Notes: generated by a model from the sequence alone, not told the origin. A stretch of 64,000 nucleotides of DNA from Saccoglossus kowalevskii (GCF_000003605.2 NW_003141308.1:331661-395660), one strand, 5' to 3'. Shown: positions 37,144 to 48,657, counted from the first letter of the stretch. Made by a program: numbers and translations.

Positions 37144-37458
37144 TTGTTTATGCTTGTTGTGGGAATTATTCAGATATATTTTATCAATATAAAATACGCC
37201 ATTTATCGTGAAAGGTTTCAATCGGTAGATACACTACAATATGTTGACATAAGTTGGTTTCTATGGACAGCCTCACTGCTACGTCCAGAGATCCATGTTG
37301 TTGGACAACAACGACTAAATAATATGGCCGACCGACGACGACGACCGACGACGACGGCCGAGAATGAAACACTCCCGTCTTTTTATAGAAAAGACGTCAA
37401 GGGTCACGTGATATTCGTTATGTACTTATATAGGCCAAGCAGACCCGCCGATATGTAA
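37144..37458 (+). other. Unassigned open frame in block A, antisense to the unit
   Basis: 104 codons, hydrophobic at the start (MFMLVVGIIQIYFINIKYAI) and Arg-rich later (ADRRRRPTTTAEN). Block C has the same frame on its minus strand (60541-60030 region), but there an upstream extension is open that is closed in A and the Arg-rich part is out of step. Differences between the copies are mostly amino-acid changing, so I see no sign of selection on a protein. I do not recognise a family. Confidence 0.2.
37380..37410 (-). promoter_or_regulatory. Promoter-like cluster: E-box, CRE-like site, TATA (block A)
   Basis: On the minus strand: CACGTG (37410-37405), a TTGACGTC word (about 37400-37393), then TATAAAAA (37387-37380), all within 31 bases, followed by a CGTCGTCGT-rich stretch. 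The identical arrangement is kept in block C at 60072-60102. A TATA box at this spacing from E-box and CRE sites is a common core-promoter layout. No coding region starts directly downstream. Confidence 0.4.
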
Positions 37459-37899
37459 ATATAACTGTAATTTGCGTACTGTGGGAGTAGTAGTTGTGTT
37501 GAGCGTCTGTTAAAGGAGAGTTCACAATCAATACCACATTAAGACAATTGAATGTTAGGTAACGCTTGGTGACCTTTTCAAAATAAACGAGAACGACAGG
37601 GACATTGACGGTGGCCTAATACATGGCTTAAGATCATTTGAGTGTATTCAAGGTTTGTAACAGGAGTAAGGAATTTAACATTATATAACATTCTTGGAAT
37701 CATTCACCTCATCGCATTAACGGTGGCTTCGTCCAATGATTGTCACATATATACGGAAAGGGTACGAGTGTCGATACATCAGCATGATGTTAAGTATTAA
37801 CGAACATATATAATCTGCGATGTATGGTGTGACGAGCTGGCAGTGTAGCGTATCAGTACGCTGTACACTGTTATTACACTAAATCTTAGGAGCACTTCA

Positions 37900-39205
37900 T
37901 GTTTTTCATTAAAACACACCGTTTTAATTGAAAACGCGATGATGCAATTAAAAACATGTGTATTATATTATAAAACACCTGTATTTTCTATCAAAACAGT
38001 GTTTTTTTTAGAATTTTTTAAAAAAAGTGTTATGGGAAGTTATTAAAACACTTTTTGACTTTTTTTAAAAAAATATTGATTTTAGTATTTTCAATAATAA
38101 AAAGCTTCATTTATTCAAATTCATGAGAGTGTGCATGCCATGTACCTGTCACAAGTTTAATAACCGATGGAATTAAACATGCACGGTGTTGTTATCAATG
38201 CCCGAATTAGTAATACAGCGCTAGACAGGTGTTAATTCTCTGTGATTCCCTGTAATACATAATCATTTAGCTGTACAATTATTAGAAATACAATAAATAC
38301 AATATGAAAACAATATTGAACAATAATTTAGTTTGCTACTTCTTTGCAAACATGTTGAGATACCTCCCGTATACGACGGTGCTGTCGATGAACACTATTA
38401 TATACATATTATATTACTCGTCAGTTTTGAAGTGTCAATGTTCACAATTATTGGATATTGTATCCACAGTTTCACGATTTATTTTTTAAAACAACTATCT
38501 ATGTCTGTTTTTTAAATGTTTTACTCAAACTTACCTTATTTATGTATATTTATGAATAAATACTTGATTATGTGATTTTTTATCGAATGTTATGATTACT
38601 GTACAATAGTGCTCGATCATGCAACGCATCATTTTGCTCATTAACACTTTCCAAAATGATAATGATTTTTTCAATACATATTTTTGGTTGAAACACTTTC
38701 AAGATGTGATCCTAGAAAAAATACTTATAATAGTGAAGTTATAATAAGCACATTTTAATACATGTTTCTGGTTGAAACACTTTTCAAAATGTGTTTCTAG
38801 TAAAATCACTTTTAAAAGTGTTGTGATAATCAGCACATTTTATACATGTTCCTGGTTGAAACACTTTTCAATTTCTATTGGAAACACTTAACATAATGTG
38901 TTATGTGCAAAAACATCCCTGAAATGTTGCAATAAAAACACTAACTGCATGTGCTCTCACCATATACACATTATGCATATTATAAACACTTTAAATTGAG
39001 TGTTTTTAAAGTGGGGACAAGCTAAGCTTATAAACACTTTAGATGTTTTACCACAAAACAGTAAAAATGTTTTATTTTAAAACAGCAATATTGTAAAATA
39101 CCTCATTTGCGATTTTAAGAAAAACACTTAATGTGTTTAATTATAAAACAAGTAATTTTTAAAGTGGGTACAAAAATGTGTCATATTTTAAAACACTTAA
39201 ATTTA
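37900..39205. repeat. AAACACTTT-rich repeat region with ~84-bp minisatellite (block A)
   Basis: The whole stretch is dense in AAACACTTT and its complement AAAGTGTTT. Between about 38670 and 38900 a unit of about 84 bp recurs roughly three times: catgtttctggttgaaacac, then ttttcaaaatgtgtttctag, taaaatcacttttaaaagtg and ttgtgataatcagcacattt. The central CACTTTTAAAAGTG is palindromic. Corresponding regions are 54690-55060 in B and 59020-59690 in C, with different unit numbers. Confidence 0.75.
38110..38439 (+). repeat. ~320-bp dispersed repeat, copy R1
   Basis: Nearly identical to R2 at 42400-42713 in the same orientation and to R3 at 56060-56460 inverted. Shared blocks include CCATGTACCTGTCACAAGTT, ATTAAACATGCACGGTGTTG, GCCCGAATTAGTAATACAGC and ACTCGTCAGTTTTGAAGTGT. 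Non-coding on inspection. It splits the AAACACTTT region of block A and is absent from C. Confidence 0.9.
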
Positions 39206-39438
39206 CAATGTATCACATACGCTGATAGTTTTTCGATTGCCAGCACTTATATGGTCTTTGGTCGTAGTCGTATCTTAATCCTATAAGTCCAAATGTTACG
39301 ATATATATCTAACTGGCAACAAGGAATTAAAGATTCGTTTGATTCGTTTTATTGTCCAATGGTGCGGATGATTTTATGATTGCGTACATGCGTTTGGCTC
39401 ATTTCACGAAATGTTTTTCTTATTACTACGATAAGCAG

Positions 39439-39643
39439 AACAAACGTAAGTAGAAGAGCAAGTACTAACACCATGGCAAGTTCGGCAATAGTTGGATCCA
39501 AGAAGGATGCACAGGCTTCAAATAAATGGGTGAAAGAACAAAAATTTGTTTCGACCTGACGAAGCTCGTACGTGAGCGAAACGTTGCAAATAAAGTGTGT
39601 ACAGTTAAAGTGGTTATTTGCTTTTATTTTTGTTTTTTTTTTG
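39439..39643 (+). mobile_element. ~205-bp insertion with 10-bp target duplication, Penelope-like terminal fragment? (block A)
   Basis: Flanked by exact direct repeats CGATAAGCAG (39429-39438 and 39644-39653). Block C has the same insertion with the same flanks in inverted form; block B has a single uninterrupted CTGCTTATCG (54619-54628), an empty site. The insertion carries a hammerhead-ribozyme-like core (separate entry) and ends in a T-rich tail before the right flank. Penelope-like retroelements are known to carry hammerhead motifs of the CTGA-GAAAC type near their termini and to make target duplications of this size, so a truncated element of that group is my best guess. On the minus strand it also encodes a hydrophobic stretch (LALLLTFVLLIVVIR) running across the right flank into host sequence, in A and C alike. 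Confidence 0.6.
39556..39582 (+). ncRNA. Hammerhead-ribozyme-like core (block A)
   Basis: CTGACGA (39556-39562), then stem II GCTC (39564-39567) paired with GAGC (39574-39577) across a GTACGT loop, then GAAAC (39578-39582). This is the CUGANGA - stem - GAAA layout of hammerheads. Against it: an extra A lies between CTGACGA and stem II, and I find no convincing stem I. The site is also inside a GTTTC-GAAAC outer pairing. The sequence is unchanged in block C (58674-58648, minus). Activity is unproven; as a recognisable motif of a retroelement terminus it is reasonably clear. Confidence 0.4.
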
Positions 39644-40180
39644 CGATAAGCAGAAAAACGAAACTCCTTTGTGCATACAAAATCGAATTCGAATGGGCAG
39701 CATTGTTTCATCAAACCCAACTCTCTTCGAGGCACTAGCTTGGCATGACGGAAATCCCGTGGATTTGTCGAATTCTTAATATATTAATAATGAAAGTCAG
39801 TTTAAATAATTACGTATTTTGGCACTATATTAAGGATATAGGCTCATATTTATATACAGTAAAATTATCTAATCTTTTACTTTACTAATAATAACAAGAC
39901 ACATTATTTTTAATTTATCTAATCTCAAATATCTGTTTCCATATTGCCATGTATTCCATCGAACGCCCCCCCAAAAAAACGTACGCGAGGCACACAAGGG
40001 GTTTATAAATAATTTTTCAAAATGGGCAAGGGAACCCATTTTGACATTTTGAGTATTTTGATATTGTCAACCACGATGTAAAATATTTAATCTTCCTGCG
40101 TCATATTTGTCAATACACTCGCGTACCTTCACCTTCGTCGAGTTTTGCAATGAAAAGTTTGCAGAAATTTATTTACATAC

Positions 40181-40949
40181 CTACATATACGTCATCGATC
40201 GGAATAACTGGTGTATTAATTGTAGCCTTATTTAGTTTCAGAACTAAATCACCAGATATAAGGTAGCCAAACCCAAGTGGATAGTCGGGGTAAGTTGCAT
40301 TCGGGTAATCATCAGATGAAATGTACCATTTGTGAACTGGGTCTCTGGTTGGCCTAATATTTCGCCTTATTCTACCAACTAGAAGATCTTGCTTCCCTGC
40401 GTACAACTTTAGCACGCTATACATGTGAAATGGATTCACAATAATGTCGTCATCCGCCTTTAGTAGAAAATGTATCTTAGAACAGAACGATGCGCTCCAA
40501 TGCAGAATCAGTTTCATTTTTAATGTGTTGTTATAATAGTTATCTATAAAATCACCCTGTATAATGTCGCCATGGGTTCTGCTCTCCAGATTAAGTTTCC
40601 ATTGAACCTCATGGTCTTCCGTCTCCGCGACGACAAATACGTGCCTAACAACCAATTTTCTCATTTTCAAATGATGTAACCATGTAAACCGAAGAGACTC
40701 TCTCAGATCGAAGTTATAGATTGCACTGTTGATCATGACTAGCAAGTCAACATCGTAGTTGCAGGCTTCTGTCTGCTTGAACGTGGCTTCCGGGCTCCCT
40801 TTTCGTGCAATGGTTGTACGAGTAAGTTTGGTTCTTGATAGTTCGGTATGCCAATGCATTATGGAAAAATACACCAGTATGACGATGGATAGAGGCAGCA
40901 ATTCGGCAGAAATAAATTTACAAAACCTTCGCATTTGAGTGTTTCGCAT
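40181..40949 (-). CDS. GT31 beta-1,3-galactosyltransferase-like protein, exon to splice donor
   Basis: A Golgi type II membrane glycosyltransferase that would transfer a sugar in beta-1,3 linkage to a glycan acceptor. From the first ATG (40949): a short basic cytoplasmic tail, a membrane anchor at about 17-33 (LLPLSIVILVYFSIMHW), a stem, then family 31 blocks in order: RESLRFTW (83-90), DIIQGDF (128-134), the metal-binding ADDD (165-168), KWYISSDDYP (207-216), YPDYPLGFGYLIS (220-232) and IDDVYVG (251-257), where the family usually has EDVYVG. NNT and NAT glycosylation sites are present. The frame reaches a strong donor, G-GTATGTAAAT, at 40181/40180, so about 60-80 C-terminal residues should lie in a further exon; I find none in the next kilobase. 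All visible key residues are intact, but without the last exon function is unproven. Donor sugar cannot be told from sequence (galactose or GlcNAc). Confidence 0.85.
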
Positions 40950-42399
40950 TGAGCGTATAATTTTAGGAATAGCTATTTTAACAAAGCACAATATAATATA
41001 TACCTGAAAATACGGTTCAATGTTTTGACTTGCCTTTTGGCAAAGCTATTCTTATCTGGGCACTACAATGTGAGAGAATTAGGCTGATGAGGATGTTATT
41101 CGGAATCATTTGAATGCGCGACATGAAAACTGAAATTGAATGGATGGGTAAACAAATGCCAAGCGGAAGCAAGAGAGATACCTTCGATTCTAAAGTCGAT
41201 GGACAATAAATCACAAAATAAATCTTTATCGTCCAGCCTTTCACATACATAGGTATATTGATAGATAGTCGAACTCCACACAGTACCAATAGACTTCGAC
41301 CGAGCTAACATCTGTACGCCCTCGCAGGTTTGTTACAATAAGCAGGGTCAAATAGAACATAACAATGTTCAATCTCTAACAGAATACCCCGACTTTCAAT
41401 TGCGGTCACAATCTAAACCAAGTTCCATTGCCTGCCTTAAATAAAAGTCAGTCACAAAGCATTCATTCTACGAAAGCCGGGACTTTATACTTCAAACTCC
41501 AAAATCCAGACTTCTAACTTTAAACTTCAGATTTCATAGTGATGTTTGATGTGATGAAAGTATATAAAATCGGCAATTGAGGAGGTCTATCTCTTATTCT
41601 GCAGATTTGAGATTTGAACTTGGCATCTCTAAATACAACATAAAATGGCATTCTCTGGTGAGCTGGGGCCAAAAGGCAAAACATACTAGTTAGACCTGGG
41701 TTTTGAGTTGTCATACTATGTCGTTAATTTCTAGAATTGTTATTTTCCTGGCCGTTTCTCCCCTAGTCGTAGTATCGTTACCGACCTTGCTGTGGTGTCC
41801 ACAGTGCGAAATTTCGTAACCCCTATCTTTTACCAATTGGATAGTTGCGTTGGTCCATGGTGAGGGTCGCGTTTAGTGCTGAACCTTTGCAGGGGCGGGC
41901 GATACTGACGGTAGAACTGTATCAAGCATATACTTTGCGTATATACTTTGTTTCACGTAATTCATGTGTAGTGTCGTATGTGCAAGATTCACCGGTATGC
42001 ATTATTGCTTCTAATTATATGTGCATATACTTATATTGAACTATGCTGGTGCCCATCGGTCTAAATTATCCCAGTATTACACAAATTGTGTAATTTTATA
42101 TTGGTGATGAAATCGCACACGAGAGGGTAAAAATATAATATGCAGATATATTAAAGACGTTCATATATTATCAGATATTGATCTATAATGAAGCATAAGT
42201 CAAAACCCGGATACACCTTTCATTAGGAAAGTCTCGCACACGTTGTCAGTGATATATGATTATCCATATATTGTTATTTAACTGCATCAATCAAGAGATG
42301 ATCTAGTCACACACGAGGTGAATATAATTGCAGTATTTAGTGTTAATAAATGCAATATAGAATTTATTATAACAATATGACATTATATAGGAACATATT

Positions 42400-42713
42400 C
42401 ATATTCATTCAAGTGCATACCATGTACCTGTCACAAGTTTGATAACCGATGGAATTAAACATGCACGGTGTTGTTATCAATGCCCGAATTAGTAATACAG
42501 CGCTAGACAGGTGTTAATTCTCTGTGATTCCCTGTAATACATAATCATTTAGCTGTTATTTAGAAATACAATAAATACAATATGAAACAAATATTGAAGA
42601 ATAATTTAGTTTGCTATTTCTTTGCAAACATTTTGCGATACCTTTCGTAACCGACGGTGCTCTCCATGAACACTATTATATATTATATTACTCGTCTGTT
42701 TTGAAGTGTCAAT
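42400..42713 (+). repeat. ~320-bp dispersed repeat, copy R2
   Basis: The same sequence as R1 from ACCTGTCACAAGTTTGATAA to GTTTTGAAGTGTCAA, with a few substitutions and one short deletion. It lies just beyond the point where blocks A and B stop matching (42270), so it flanks the duplication on this side. Confidence 0.9.
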
Positions 42714-43935
42714 TGTTATGTATGGCTCAAGTTAAATATAAAATATTACAAACAGATTTAAATGTATTTTGATTTAGAAATTCAATTCAATAGCGCCCTC
42801 CACTGTGTCTGATTAAATGTGGTTTTGGCCGTAGATGGCATTTTTGAATCCACAATGCTTTGCGTAAGAAAGCTGAGGGTTTTGGTCACTTTTTGGTTTA
42901 CCGTCGACGTGTGTTTATTTTCCTCTTGTTTCCCTTTCTTGAATTTAGAGCTTGTTTTAGGTGTCTTCTGTTTCAGGTCGTTTCAGTGATCCGCGAAATT
43001 CGTCAGTGCCGCCCGAAGTCCTTACCTACAATATCAAGACAAAGGAACGTCGCTCTGCAAGTTTCGTGATACAACAAAGACCGGCCACGTGGTGAAGACT
43101 CGTACACCATTGACCAGCTGGAATGTACTTGACATTTATTTGATAAGTAGACCCTATTGTTTCCTGTATTTTAGAGCATATCCTTGTAATGTAACTTTAT
43201 TTATGCATTTGAGTGGTGTAAGTTAATTATATGTTTATGGCCGTATTATTAATTTATTTACAAGTACTATAAATGAAAGTAAAATATAATATCCCATACA
43301 TTTGTGTCATTATTTGGTAATAGTCCAACCCGAGAAAAATAGGGGAATTTGTCCACCCTTGGCTTATAGTTGAAATCGTGACAATGAAGCATTCGATAAG
43401 AGAAGGTATAACAATGATACCAAACACATCCCAGTTCACAGTCAGAAGATATGTATGTGGTAACTGCATATATACACCAGCATTGAATTGGAAGACGAAA
43501 TCAAAAAAATTGGAAGAATTGGCAAAAAACCTTGAACAAAAGAGCAAGAAGATTTTAATGTCAGGACAAGTGACATGGATAACATACATACATACATACA
43601 TACAGACAGACAGACAGTTATAATTACACTTGCCTACACAAGACCACTGTTGGAAAAACAGTGAAAATTTTACGACACAATCAAGAAAAAAGGAAAAATA
43701 ATTTTGGAGAAAACTTGTGCAGATAGGTCAGTTAAAACAACTGTTGATATTAAATGGAAAATCAAATGGTGACAAAACTGGCCACCTGTCATGAGATATC
43801 TGGATCAAGCACAGTGGACTACTCGATATTCTCATTTAACATGAACCGTAACGTTATTCATTTGTCTATAAATACATTTAATTCATTCAGTGATCACTAT
43901 TCAATATGATGTAATGTAACTAAAAGCCACAATAA
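42714..43935. other. Gene-free stretch beyond R2
   Basis: It begins exactly where R2 ends, with TGTTATGTATGG. A CTCF-like CAGTGGAGGGCGCTATT lies on the minus strand at about 42790-42807. There are two unremarkable overlapping frames near 43.25-43.62 kb and a CATA/CAGA microsatellite at 43583-43617. Confidence 0.5.
43583..43617. repeat. (CATA)n-(CAGA)n compound microsatellite
   Basis: About five CATA followed by four CAGA tetranucleotides. The frames crossing it owe their length to this run. Confidence 0.9.
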
Positions 43936-44235
43936 TAAAAACATAAGATGAAAAACAACAGAACGCCGGTGTAAAACAAGACTGTTCTATATTATTTAAT
44001 ATCTACATTATTGACTTAATTGGCCAGTTAAATAAAGAAGACAGCCTCCCGCCACAATTACATAACACACCGATTCCTCGTCTGTTGCATGCAGAAGATA
44101 TAACAAAGTAAAGATGGACTGCAAAATTCTATGAATTGTTTACATAGGTATGCAAACAAACGAGGGTTACAAGTAAACGCCAAGAAAACAAAATCAATTA
44201 TATTTAATAAAAATGGTTACAATACATAGAAGCTA
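43936..44235 (+). mobile_element. LINE reverse transcriptase fragment
   Basis: GVKQDCSILFNIYIIDLI followed by a degraded LHAEDI (block B and the YADD block of non-LTR reverse transcriptase), then after a frame change NSMNCLHRYANKRGLQVNAK-KTKSIIFNKNGY. The order and spacing are right for the palm-to-thumb part. At least one stop and one frame change are present, so it is dead. The same type of sequence (YADDILILSKSKSGLQNAL) is found in the LINE at 62.8 kb. Confidence 0.75.
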
Positions 44236-47200
44236 AATATAATATATTCAATATAAGTTACTCGCAATGTACAAACCAGCCACGTTGATTTTCCTTACAT
44301 AAGCCATGACAGAATGAATTGCAAACAGTTTTGGTTGATTATGTTATTATGTGGCGCATTTTCTGTCAAACGAGTTTGATATGTGTACAAAAAACACCCA
44401 ATATCATCGTGAATTATTAATCATTAGAATTTAGTTTTAGTTTTACATAATATTTCTTGTATGTTCCTATACTTGTAATAATTGTAAAAGGCGGTGAAAA
44501 TGCTTTAGCCTGATTTCTTTATTATGACAAACGTGTCAGAGGCTAACCCACAAGTAGACTCATTTATGTGACCAAATCGAAATAAGTATTGTATCAATTA
44601 TGAAGAAAGCATACATCTGAGTCACTTCCACGGGAGTATTTTGCCAATGAGATGGAATTTATGATAACAATTTAGTTCAAGATTTGACTAGTAAGTCAAG
44701 CTTCAAAAACGTATACAAGAAACATTAACAACAAAATCAAACAATAGTCTTATTCACAGTCATTAAAACAAGTGACGATTATAAATATGAACAAACAAGC
44801 GCCATATACATATGAATATCAACGTTCATATTACGTTTACGACATCATTTTATGTTCAATTATGTTCTCAGATCTTGTTAATATACAAAACCAAACTGAT
44901 GTAACATTAATTGAAGAAGATAAATATATAGCTATATATGTTTAGTTGATTCTAATCCTGTGGCGGAAGGAATATGGATACATCCAGATGGTTTTATTTT
45001 ACTTGGACAAACACTGGATATATGAAACAAATCACAAACGGATGCAAATGTTTTGCGAAAACTGTATTTTGGGATGGACCAACTACGTCAGACAATGATT
45101 TTATGTATATTGATGTACAGCGTAAATGATGCATTTTAAAAATAATATTAAAAATTAAACGTCATGATGATCACGTAAACCTCAACAAATGTAGTAGTAA
45201 TATTTGTTTTTTCTCGTTTTACTCCCCAAAAAATTCAACCAATATTTCGTTTGTTCGTAACACTAGTTTCCAAGCTCATCATCTGTGAAATGTAATTGCA
45301 TATATATTTTTTTAAGCATCAATTGGATAGTATAGCATGAATAATGACATAAGTAATTGGCTTGAGCTTCTTTTCACTTTTTCTGGCATTCTCTGAGTGT
45401 GACTGGTATATTTCATTCCATTTAAATGAGCGACGTCATATTCGGTGGCACGCGATATTATGTTAATGTTCTTAGTATCTTTGATCAAATTGAGCTTTAG
45501 ATTTATGTTTATAAATAATGTATAAAGTTCATGAATTTGTTAGATTTTGTCACTGTCAACATACAAAACCAACGTGCTCGTTTTTGACATGCTATTGTCA
45601 CACATTGTGAACAGTTGATAAAAAAGTATGCCAGCACTGAACACAATGTGCTGTAAATAAATACATATTGACACTTAATTTGAAGTTAAGACCACCATCC
45701 AGAATAACACGCTATGGTTCAGGGTTACGACATATATACTATCTAATGACAGATTACTGACTCTTGAACAATGACTAATTGTCAAATCTAATTTTTTAGG
45801 ACTGCCGGCTATTAATATACAGCTTGACTGGTCTGGCGTGCCTGTGTGTTATACAACATATATGTAAACATTGTTATAACATTCAAACGCCAGTTAAACA
45901 ATCACCATGCTTTAGCGATATGTAAACTCACATCGGCCAGTGCGGTCGGTGACCCGTCGCGACAAAGTTATGCTATCTTAAAAAGAGCACACGGTATTTG
46001 TACTATTGAAAATATACATCTGCGAAAAAAAATCGACCATGATTAACGGGATGAAAAACAATAATCACGTGCAACAGGCGTTAGCGAAGCTCTTTCCTAA
46101 TCTTTCATGGCTTGATCGTAACACAGCGATTTCATAGGTAAATGCTCAGTTTAATAAATTTTTATAAAAACTGTTCATACATTCGTTTCCTTGCATGATT
46201 TTATGTAAAATATTTATAAATGTTTTTTGAATAGATGTTGAAAACAATTTGATCGATCATAACGGCTTAATGTGTGCATGCCACCGTATATAATATCTTT
46301 CGCGTACATTGAAGCAAATCAACCAAGTGATTGGAAAATATATCAAGTTCAAATATACCGTAACTGTGGCCTCAAGCTTACTGCGTATTGTTATTCCAGA
46401 AATTTAGCGATACCGCCAATAATATTGCTAGTGCCTGAGGGCGATATTTACAAATACGATACTATGGATAAAAAACCTAGGAAAATTATTATTATTATAT
46501 GAGTGCACGTACAGTTTAAAATCCTATACATCTATTCTGACGTTCCACAGGTGTACTATAGACTCATTGCTCAATTGTCGTATTTCCATACCTTTCTATA
46601 GATACAAATATAATATGTTAGTCATGCCCAAGCAAATTGTACACTGACGACACAATACTTCGCATTAAGTGAACTTTGACCTCTGCCATGTTGACTAGAG
46701 TTAAAGGTTAACACTGACGCATACAAGAGGAAATGCCACAATTTTGGGAGCAATGGATACTACTGTGCTGACGGCAAGTAATAATTTGATTATACTTTTA
46801 GTTACGTGCTAGTGTATCATAAAATCCACTTGGTGTAACAACCGACACATACGGTTAAATTAATCAAACACCAAGGACCACGATTACATACTACCATATT
46901 TTATGACGTCTAAAGTAAGTCGACTTTTCAAGCACACTGTGATGTTCTCGTAATATCCGTCGTATTATATAAATGTAAGCATTCGAGCACCAACTGACAT
47001 ACTTAATATTCTCCATGATGTTACTAAAATGCATATTGCATAAGCATAGGCTATTGAAGTTAATTTGAATTATATCGGCTTTTTAATTTCCTGAATACGT
47101 CGTGCTCGTTAGGTGAAAGTATTACAGTATTGTTTATTGATTCAAGCCATGGTTAAGTATAAGATATACCAAGGTTTGCGTTACGGGCATTCGCCAACTG

Positions 47201-48545
47201 AGGAACATTGCAAATCTCTGGTATTTGCTAACTGCAATGTATCGCTGATGAACCCGGAAGTTGTATCGATCCTAAAAACGTAATCGTGCATACAGAACTA
47301 ATCAGTGTCTGTTCTTGTTTTTTGTCGATACACATGTAAAAGTTGTCGCTAACACATTAATAAACCCGACAACGCTCGATGTATTTATATTCGCATTTCT
47401 TTGTTTTCAAGCAAGTTACATGTCTCATAGTCACATTTGATATGATGTTGGTGTATTAAAATCGAAATAAACCACCAAAGCGTACTGCAACGAAATGAAC
47501 GTAGTGTATAGGAACTTCAACCTGCTTGGTCTATAACACGTACAATGTAGGGAAACTAGGTTCGATCCAAAAGAATACATACATTACAGATAGTCCAACC
47601 TATTACTAGTCAGCCGAACACAAAGGTGCTCGGCTTTCAACTCCTAAATGAAATTGCTTATACCTCTGTTAAATTCCAGGCGTATGTTGTATGTTATCCA
47701 CAAAAATCTATTTATAGGCCATTGACGTATTTGATTGCGTACTTTCTATGTCTCGAATATCAGGGGTGAAAGTGTATTCGCGTGATTTAGAGTATTAAAT
47801 TGACTGTAACGGAAATGCAGCGTATATTTACACAGGAGGACGATTTTACCCCATTTTCCTTGGGATTATATCTCTTTTGAAACAAAATCAATGATAAGAC
47901 TATGAATGTGAGGAAACTTACGTTGTAATATCAACTTTTACAAACTGTGTGCCATTTGCTGCAGTCCATTGCGGGCAATACAGCTTCCAATTTATCGCGT
48001 GTTTAACACTCGACTACAAAATCAACATCCCAACTACACCGATTTGTAACGCACATGCGTGTCGATATCTCACAACTACCGTGTTTTAAGCACTAGGCTA
48101 CGAGTTGTGTTACACGACTACCCTGTCATACTTAGGTCTGAAATAGACTTGAAAATGCTTATTGCAGTATATTTATAAACTTAAAATATGTTTACCTGTC
48201 GAAAAGATATACGCCCGTAATATGCTTCCCGTAGACGATCCATGTGAAAGCGACATGTACGTAAAAATAGCGCTTTCGTGAAACGAAAAGATCTTGAGTT
48301 TCGGTAGTTCTAACGATTTGAATCTTGTTGATTGTTGTGTAGGTTGACTTTGACTTGTTCTGCTACTTGTGAATTTCCCGCGTTTGCTAAGACGCTGCCC
48401 ATTATGAACTACAAAACTCTAAATTGTCGAACCGATGCCTCGATTTCGTAAAAGTATGTTTTATCGAATTATGGGTGCCGGGTGGAACCATGTTGAGTAC
48501 ATCTATATACTCATGCGTTACAGTATTTTCGGTATCAATGTGTAA
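44236..48545. other. Gene-free stretch in the spacer
   Basis: No recognisable gene on either strand; the DNA is AT-rich with short frames only. The longest (46272-46502, +, 76 codons) ends in an ATT-type run and has no family features. Confidence 0.55.
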
Positions 48546-48546
48546 T

Positions 48547-48657
48547 TTATTGAAATGCCACTTCCCTGTCTTCTTGTTGTTCGTAGCCTTCGTGCTGAGT
48601 TGCCTTCTCGTCGTCGTTCTCACTTTTGACTGATTGTTGATCTTCATTGTCAGACAT
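48547..48657 (-). CDS. Small acidic open frame, unassigned
   Basis: 36 codons from an ATG at 48657: it begins MSDNEDQQSVKSENDDEK and ends EQQEDREVAFQ. The composition (Asp/Glu/Gln/Lys/Ser) resembles disordered N-terminal regions of nuclear proteins and is unlike the surrounding AT-rich DNA. The frame is open upstream to 48774. No donor in good context and no neighbouring exon was found. It could be a first exon, or chance. Confidence 0.2.
   Translation of the reverse strand: MSDNEDQQSVKSENDDEKATQHEGYEQQEDREVAFQ

Larger units (their letters stand above)
36365..42270 (-). repeat. Duplicated block A (GT31 unit, inverted relative to B and C)
   Basis: Read on the minus strand, this block aligns with B (51480-55165) at its start and with C (57310-61070) over its end. 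Examples: 42228-42268 with 51480-51520; the GT31 exon with 52733-53492; 40058-39700 with 54275-54600 and 58130-58500; 37735-36365 with 59742-61070. Identity is high, with small indels. A has a segment (37.74-38.47 kb) missing from C and lacks a ~650-bp segment shared by B and C (53610-54270). It is the longest and most intact version of the unit. Confidence 0.9.

Noticed and set aside
39349-39735. 128-codon minus-strand frame with a strong hydrophobic helix, as a membrane protein
   Set aside because: It runs across the hammerhead-bearing insertion and its flank, is absent as a unit from block B, and has no homologue I know. The shared helix in A and C follows from the shared insertion.
41520-41714. 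64-codon frame kept almost unchanged in blocks A and B (51976-52170)
   Set aside because: The conservation equals that of the surrounding duplicated DNA, so it says nothing about coding. No known motif.
42715-43300. Possible solo LTR: starts TGTTATGTATGG right after R2 and ends CCCATACA
   Set aside because: TG...CA ends of plausible length, but no target duplication, no second copy in the window and no coding part. Too little to name an element.
47520-47575. GGTTCGATCC word resembling a tRNA T-loop
   Set aside because: No matching T-stem, acceptor stem or D-arm around it.
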